Position numbers and translations under genes: made by a program | The notes under the pieces: model-generated | The model's input: the letters and a program-made list of their open reading frames with translations, nothing else | What the model was told of the DNA's origin: nothing | The model's database searches: none | Assembly (NCBI GenBank): GCA_023014335.1 | Contig: JAECYW010000008.1 | Location: 2,790,001 to 2,854,000, forward strand | Source of the DNA: Galerina marginata | Taxonomy: Eukaryota; Basidiomycota; Agaricomycetes; Agaricales; Galerinaceae | Reading direction: 5' to 3' | Length of the DNA stretch: 64,000 nt | Shown here: piece after piece, positions 59,449 through 64,000 of the stretch | Position numbering within the stretch: position 1 is the stretch's first letter | Layout of the letters: every line of letters begins with the position of its first letter

Positions 59449-60661
59449 GTCTGCTAAGACGTAAAACAGTCGGGATGTGCTTGAAGGTGAAAGCCAGACC
59501 GATACATATGTCTCTTAAGTAGTTTGCACTCCAAGGGTTCTGCGCAGACAACGCAAAAACTGGGCTGTGTAACTCGAGACGACTGCGCTTCGTCCGGTTC
59601 TCCATAAGTTGAATGAGCTATCCTGTCATCGAAGCAAATGACAAGGATTTTAGAACCCAGGTGAGATCTTTGGTGTGGCAGAATATTGACGGGTAGACAT
59701 CGGTGACCAGAATCAGCTGAGATCAGAGGTGAGAGGCCTGTGAGGAACAAGTTGGAACAAGTTGGAGAACAAGTTATAATCATGAGGTCCAAGTTGCACA
59801 TCGCCGGTACCGGTGGAGATTCGGTGCCCGTCGGCCCCGGTGTGGTGACAAAAATAGAACACGACTCGGACCTCTCATTCCATGGCAGTCATTCGCGATG
59901 GCCTTGTAAATTTGCTTTAAATTATTGTAGACACATTTCGGCCAACTCCCTGGCACAGAGTACAGAACATACAATCGCGCAGCTAAGTACGCAGTCGAAA
60001 TCGCTTAAGACCCCAGCTTTTGTTAGTTTCTCTTCGCTGAATTATCAAAATTTGATAGAGATCTATGAGATGTTGCACATTGCCTGCGATATTGTGGCAT
60101 AGCTTCAGCCTCATGGCATCAGCATTCGTATTCCAGGATGCAGCCGATCATCAATGATAGAATTTTTTCGACCGGTTTCCCACTAGTTCCTACCTCTGAG
60201 GTCTCGTTGAATACTCCCGGACCAGGAGTACAGTACTAGGCCGCCAATTGAACCCCAAGGTCATTTGTGAGGTTGATGTTACCCAACCATTTGAATCTAC
60301 ATATTATGTCCGATCTAGCCTTTTGGGACACCTCAAGTCGTGAACCATCTCAGGCTTATTGCTTAATAGTAATGGCCCTCCAAAAAAATGTTGCAAAGTT
60401 TGAAAAAAATCTGAACATGCCAAAATGAAAGTTGGCCGCCTAAGACCACTTTTGGGACTTTTTTCTTTCTTTCAATGTCTTTAGATTTGAAAAGAACAAC
60501 AAATAATGGAAATAATGCAGACTATATAACGAGTGTGGCTCCCAAATTCGGTCGAAAGTCCGGGTATTGGGAATAGATATCACGTACACGTTTAGATACT
60601 TCTAAACGATCAGATTGTAATAACTATGCTATATCATAGGAGGCGGTTCAGAGCTACATTC
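59449..60661. other. spacer between S33 copies
   Basis: Upstream region of copy 1 and 3' flank of copy 2, both on the minus strand. Short open frames only. No repeat or gene recognised. Confidence 0.4.
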
Positions 60662-62955
60662 CTAGAAGAAACGCGAAGCGCCTTGAAGAGCACTGCTGCG
60701 CCGAACTTGCGCCTTAACCGATGTATTAGACGGCAAGGGGAAAAGGTCTCCTATCACCGGGCAAACAGTTCCAGCAGGTGGTAAAGTGCCGTTCTGGAAA
60801 TACTGCTGAACGTATCCGAGAGTGCAGTTCGAAGGAATAGAAAACGACGTATGCTGAGGATGATAAATCAGAAAAGCCCGGAAAGAAAACAAAACACATA
60901 CTCCGGGAGAGTCTTGCGTCAGGACCACCGAACCAGGAAAGCCTTTCGATGTTTTCTTTGCACTACATTAAAGCTGAGACTTGATAAAGCAAGACAAGCG
61001 GGCCTCGACGACTTACCCGACAAGGGGAGTTACCGGGTCTGTAAGGGTTACTTCAGGTGCAATCTCACGAGAATAATTAAATTACTTACCAGCCGTATTC
61101 CCAATTAACAACAGCGGAAAACTTGTGTTGCCCATGATCGGACCTGGAGGGAATCAAACAAAGCTCTCTGAGGATGTTTCTATAGAAATACCTTTGAAAT
61201 TATTGGGGTGGATACGCCATCCGCTGTTATACTCGTCAATGAAAAGAAGAAGCCTTCAATAGGCAGATAGCTTACGAGCAGAGGGTGCGTATGCCGGCGA
61301 CGATGCTGGAAAAGCTCGAAAGGTGATCGATACTTTGCACATATTTCTTGAGAGCCGCTGCATCGTCGGTGACTTGCTTTCCATCGCTACAAGACACCGC
61401 GGCAACAACCTCGCTGACATGTGGCTGAGAGATTTGGAATAACAGACTGCCATTTCCATTTTTGAGATCAGCGAGACCTTGAGCAAGAGTGGAAAACGAG
61501 CTATAAGGGGTATAGAACGAAGTGAAGATTGCATTTTTCAACGTGGCGTGGTCAATGATCCCATATGTCGAGAGAGAAGGGGAGTATGCTGGAATAGGCT
61601 GAGTAAGGACCATTTTATAAAGTGAGTCGAGATTGCGCTTGATGGCAGCCGGACTGCTGTCATAAAAGGCACAAGCTTTCGGACCAGCTTTAAAGCATCC
61701 GTCGAAGAACATCTGTAGAACTTTGTCGGCGTCCAATATCTCATTAGCCCAGTCAGCTATATCAATCACATCAGCATATTTAAAGCCGTATAGTAGATTT
61801 GACTGGATCCTACTTGAATAATATCCTTCCATGTCGAGGACGCCTGTACAAATTTCAGGATGGGTATTAGAGTATTGGGAAAAGATCTGACCATCAATTA
61901 TCAGGCGTTCAACCTTGTCCTGCGGTTCGAAAAAAAAAAAAAAGGGGGGGGGGGGGGGGGGGGGGTAAACAAAATAAATGCAAGGAGGTTTCTTGAGAAA
62001 AGGCTACATACCGGAAATATGGACGCGAATGTAGCACCAAGGACGCTGCCATAACTGTATTCAATAAAAACTATCAGTCTCGCCTAACATTATTCAGAAA
62101 TAAAAACCGTACGAAATGCCCCAGTATCTAAGTTTTGTTTGACCGTGGGCTTCGACAATACTTAACATATCTCGAGCGACATTATCGGTGGTGACGTGGG
62201 CCAAAAATCCATTATCACGATCTTGCGCCAGCCGGCCCAATACCTGGAAATGCGCCCACTGACTGGGCAGTATGTCCGGGGTAGCAGTCGCGTCCCCAGC
62301 AAGCGGCCCTAAATCAAAGCTAGCTCGCTCCGCATCGGTCTTGAAGAAAGATATGCTCGGAAGGGAGTTAGCAACACCTGTGGTAACAAAAGATTCATAT
62401 ATCGTTCCAGATTGACGAGAGCAGTAGGATAGCGTACCTCGAGGATCAAAGCTAACGACGTCAAATTCTGGACCGACGGCGGCTGCGATTTGAGCACCAA
62501 AACCAGTTATTCCATCGACGCCGCTACCGCCAGGACCTCCCGGGTTGAACAGGATAGGACCACGGTAGCCCGGTGTTCCGCTTAAAGCAGACGGAATGCG
62601 GATAAGGGCTAGGGTGACTGAGCCTGCGTCCGGATTGGAGTAGTTCAGAGGAGCCTGGACAAATGAAGCGGGTTAGTCGATGAAGGAAGAATAATAAAAA
62701 TTGGACCGACATTCAAGCGCGTGCATTGGATCGGCGAGGAGAAGCAATTGACCCAAGTGAGATTGTTACTTGCGGGAATCTGTGATGCAGCAAACATGTT
62801 AGATAATCCAACCGTGGATTGGAATACAAGTAAATCACCGATGTCCAGTTGAAATCCGCCTGACCAAAGACCAAAGAGTCGGCCAATGAAAGTAGAGAGA
62901 GAGCAAAAATGAGTACGTTCTGTACTCTCAAGAAAGACATGGATGAAGAAGGCAA
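60662..62955 (-). CDS. secreted S33 (TAP-like) alpha/beta-hydrolase, copy 2
   Basis: Tandem paralogue of copy 1. ATG 62955 (MPSSSMSFLRVQNVLIFALS; a second ATG is at 62940) leads a signal peptide and ADFNWTS|IPASNNLTWVNCFSS. Then CTRLNV, APLNYSNPDAGSVTLALIRI, LFNPGGPGGSGVDGITGFGA (oxyanion), VVSFDPRG, DNVARDMLSIVEAHGQTKLR, YWGISYGSVLGATFASIFP with the catalytic Ser codon again split by an intron, DKVERLIIDG, MEGYYSSRIQSNLLYGFKYA, FFDGCFKAGPKACAFYDSSP, a long C-terminal exon and HTSFSIPSNCTLGYVQQYFQ. Ends at 60662 with ALQGASRFF. One intron contains a C22-T14 run. Intact; about 570 residues. Confidence 0.85.
61930..61965. repeat. A14-G22 homopolymer tract inside an S33 intron
   Basis: Fourteen A then twenty-two G on the plus strand; on the coding strand it is a C22-T14 pyrimidine run about 11 bases before the 3' splice site (CGAACCGCAG) of the intron preceding DKVERLIIDG. 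It is an extended polypyrimidine tract; its length is likely unstable. Confidence 0.85.
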
Positions 62956-63506
62956 AGTTAGAGAGGTAAAAAGTTCTAGGGAACATTGCCACAGACTGCC
63001 TCCTTTATATCTATCGTACGCGTCTAGTAACCGCTTAGAACGGAAGGGCCAGTGGAGATAGGCTATGTGCGCAGAAAACTGCGGTGAATACCTGGTAGAT
63101 CTGACCCCGCATTGGATTCAAAAAGCGGGAGTGAGCTTCTACAAACATGAAACTGCAGGGGGCAATTATCTCGCTTCAGGGGGCGCCTCAGCGCGTCTCT
63201 AAGCATCATTGGTGCATTCGAATTAACCCCGTTTGGATTGTTCAAAGAGTGTTCATATTGGCTCTGCGGAAGCGGTGAAACTCTTAGGAAGAAAAATAAT
63301 CTGATAGCTCACATTTCGCCCGATTTTATGGCTGTAATTTGGATTTCAAGATAGGGGGGACGGGGGCCTAGTGTTGGATCGTACGAAGAAGAGTGATAAA
63401 ATAGAATGCTATGAGGGTTCGGTCGCATGCACCAAGGGCGAATGAGGTAGGTAGCCAAGGAATGGACTGCGGAAAACACTTCTAAGTTACAGATGGCGCA
63501 AGGGCT
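62956..63506. other. upstream region of S33 copy 2
   Basis: No supported gene; a TATA-like TATAAAG sits on the minus strand at about 63003-63009. Confidence 0.35.
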
Positions 63507-63776
63507 TCAATCGCAAGACAGAATCCCAGCAAACCAAGAATGCCGTGGTCCAATTATAGATACCACAGCGCTTTGTCGACAACTGAACGGTAATCTTGAC
63601 GAGTTCTTCAAAATTTCCGTCACCGTCGCTGATTGTCCGTCGAAATGCAAAGCAACAGAAGCTGTGATCAATTCCCCTTCAAGGTTCGGAAGCATTACAA
63701 GGCCTTCAAATCTGACCGAAAAGCAGGAAGAATCAGGATGGCCGTCATTTGGACCCCCCATCTCTCCCATTCCCAT
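63507..63776 (-). CDS. hypothetical open frame
   Basis: Not recognised. An 89-residue minus-strand frame starting MGMGEMGGPNDGHPDSSCFS with some beta-strand-like spacing (GLVMLPNLEGELITASVALH). The plus strand is also open over the same bases, so neither can be preferred. May be an exon of a gene running beyond what I can reconstruct. Confidence 0.18.
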   Translation of the reverse strand: MGMGEMGGPNDGHPDSSCFSVRFEGLVMLPNLEGELITASVALHFDGQSATVTEILKNSSRLPFSCRQSAVVSIIGPRHSWFAGILSCD

Positions 63777-64000
63777 ACTCCGATGACTACAGACCTGTTC
63801 TTTGGCTCCAGCATCTTCGTATAACTTGCGATACTTCTGGGTATGGATGTCTTACTTCAGTTTCTCTTGTCTTCCTCCTCTTTGAAAATGGGTCGTACTC
63901 CAAGCATGAGCCGTCAATGCCGCTGTTGACGGACGCAAGTTCCCTATGCAAAATATTATCTGGATGGGAAGTATTGTATGGAAGAACAAGTTATGGTGCG

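Noticed and set aside
59449..59605. N-terminal extension of S33 copy 1 to an ATG at 59605
   Set aside because: That frame reads through the first intron; the start at 59448 gives a signal peptide and the SFDWTS exon shared with copy 2.

Overview
The window is nuclear DNA of a filamentous basidiomycete, most likely a mushroom-forming agaricomycete. Evidence: almost every gene is broken by many short introns of about 45-65 bp with GT..AG ends and CTAAC-like branch sites. The gene families also point there: a DUF6534-type seven-helix protein, an agaricomycete-style F-box protein, a P450 and GMC oxidase of basidiomycete type, and a multi-helix family ending in a W-T-S-F-I-P-H-like tail. Everything is read from sequence and from memory of the families; no search was run, and the species is not assigned.

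Layout. 0-13.2 kb is an ordinary stretch: the 3' part of a GH27 alpha-galactosidase (+), retromer subunit VPS29 (+), a P450 (-), a DUF6534 membrane protein (+) and a GMC oxidoreductase (-). 13.8-16.8 kb is transposon debris: a mariner/pogo-like MITE, a carboxylesterase relic and a fold-back element with an extra terminus. 17-31 kb is a carboxylesterase nest: three full-length copies (A +, B +, C -) sharing promoter sequence, two broken relics, and a 2.3-kb near-perfect palindrome (26849-29184) between copy C and the second relic. 31.3-33.5 kb is a GH47 alpha-1,2-mannosidase (-).

36-54 kb holds six paralogues of one unusual family (four on -, two on +). Each has an N-terminal segment, a ubiquitin/SUMO-like beta-grasp segment, and a C-terminal region that, from memory, is collinear with an uncharacterised bacterial protein family (KPVIYLYP..., YLFWE, YWLP, RVFMVF, EWGG). 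Between them lie a LINE RNase H relic, a multi-helix membrane protein with a frameshift, and a Rab7-like GTPase with a huge Ser-rich insertion. 54.7-63 kb has an F-box protein (+) and two tandem secreted S33 (TAP-like) hydrolases (-).

The genes do not form one pathway. The recurring theme is local duplication: carboxylesterase x3 plus 2 relics, the Ubl-fusion family x6, S33 x2, with TIR elements beside the duplicated blocks. Secreted hydrolases and oxidases (GH27, GMC, carboxylesterases, S33) fit a saprotrophic or plant-litter lifestyle. The two most notable items are the palindromic element and the Ubl-fusion family, in two members of which the SUMO-like segment ends in a diglycine exactly at the domain junction.
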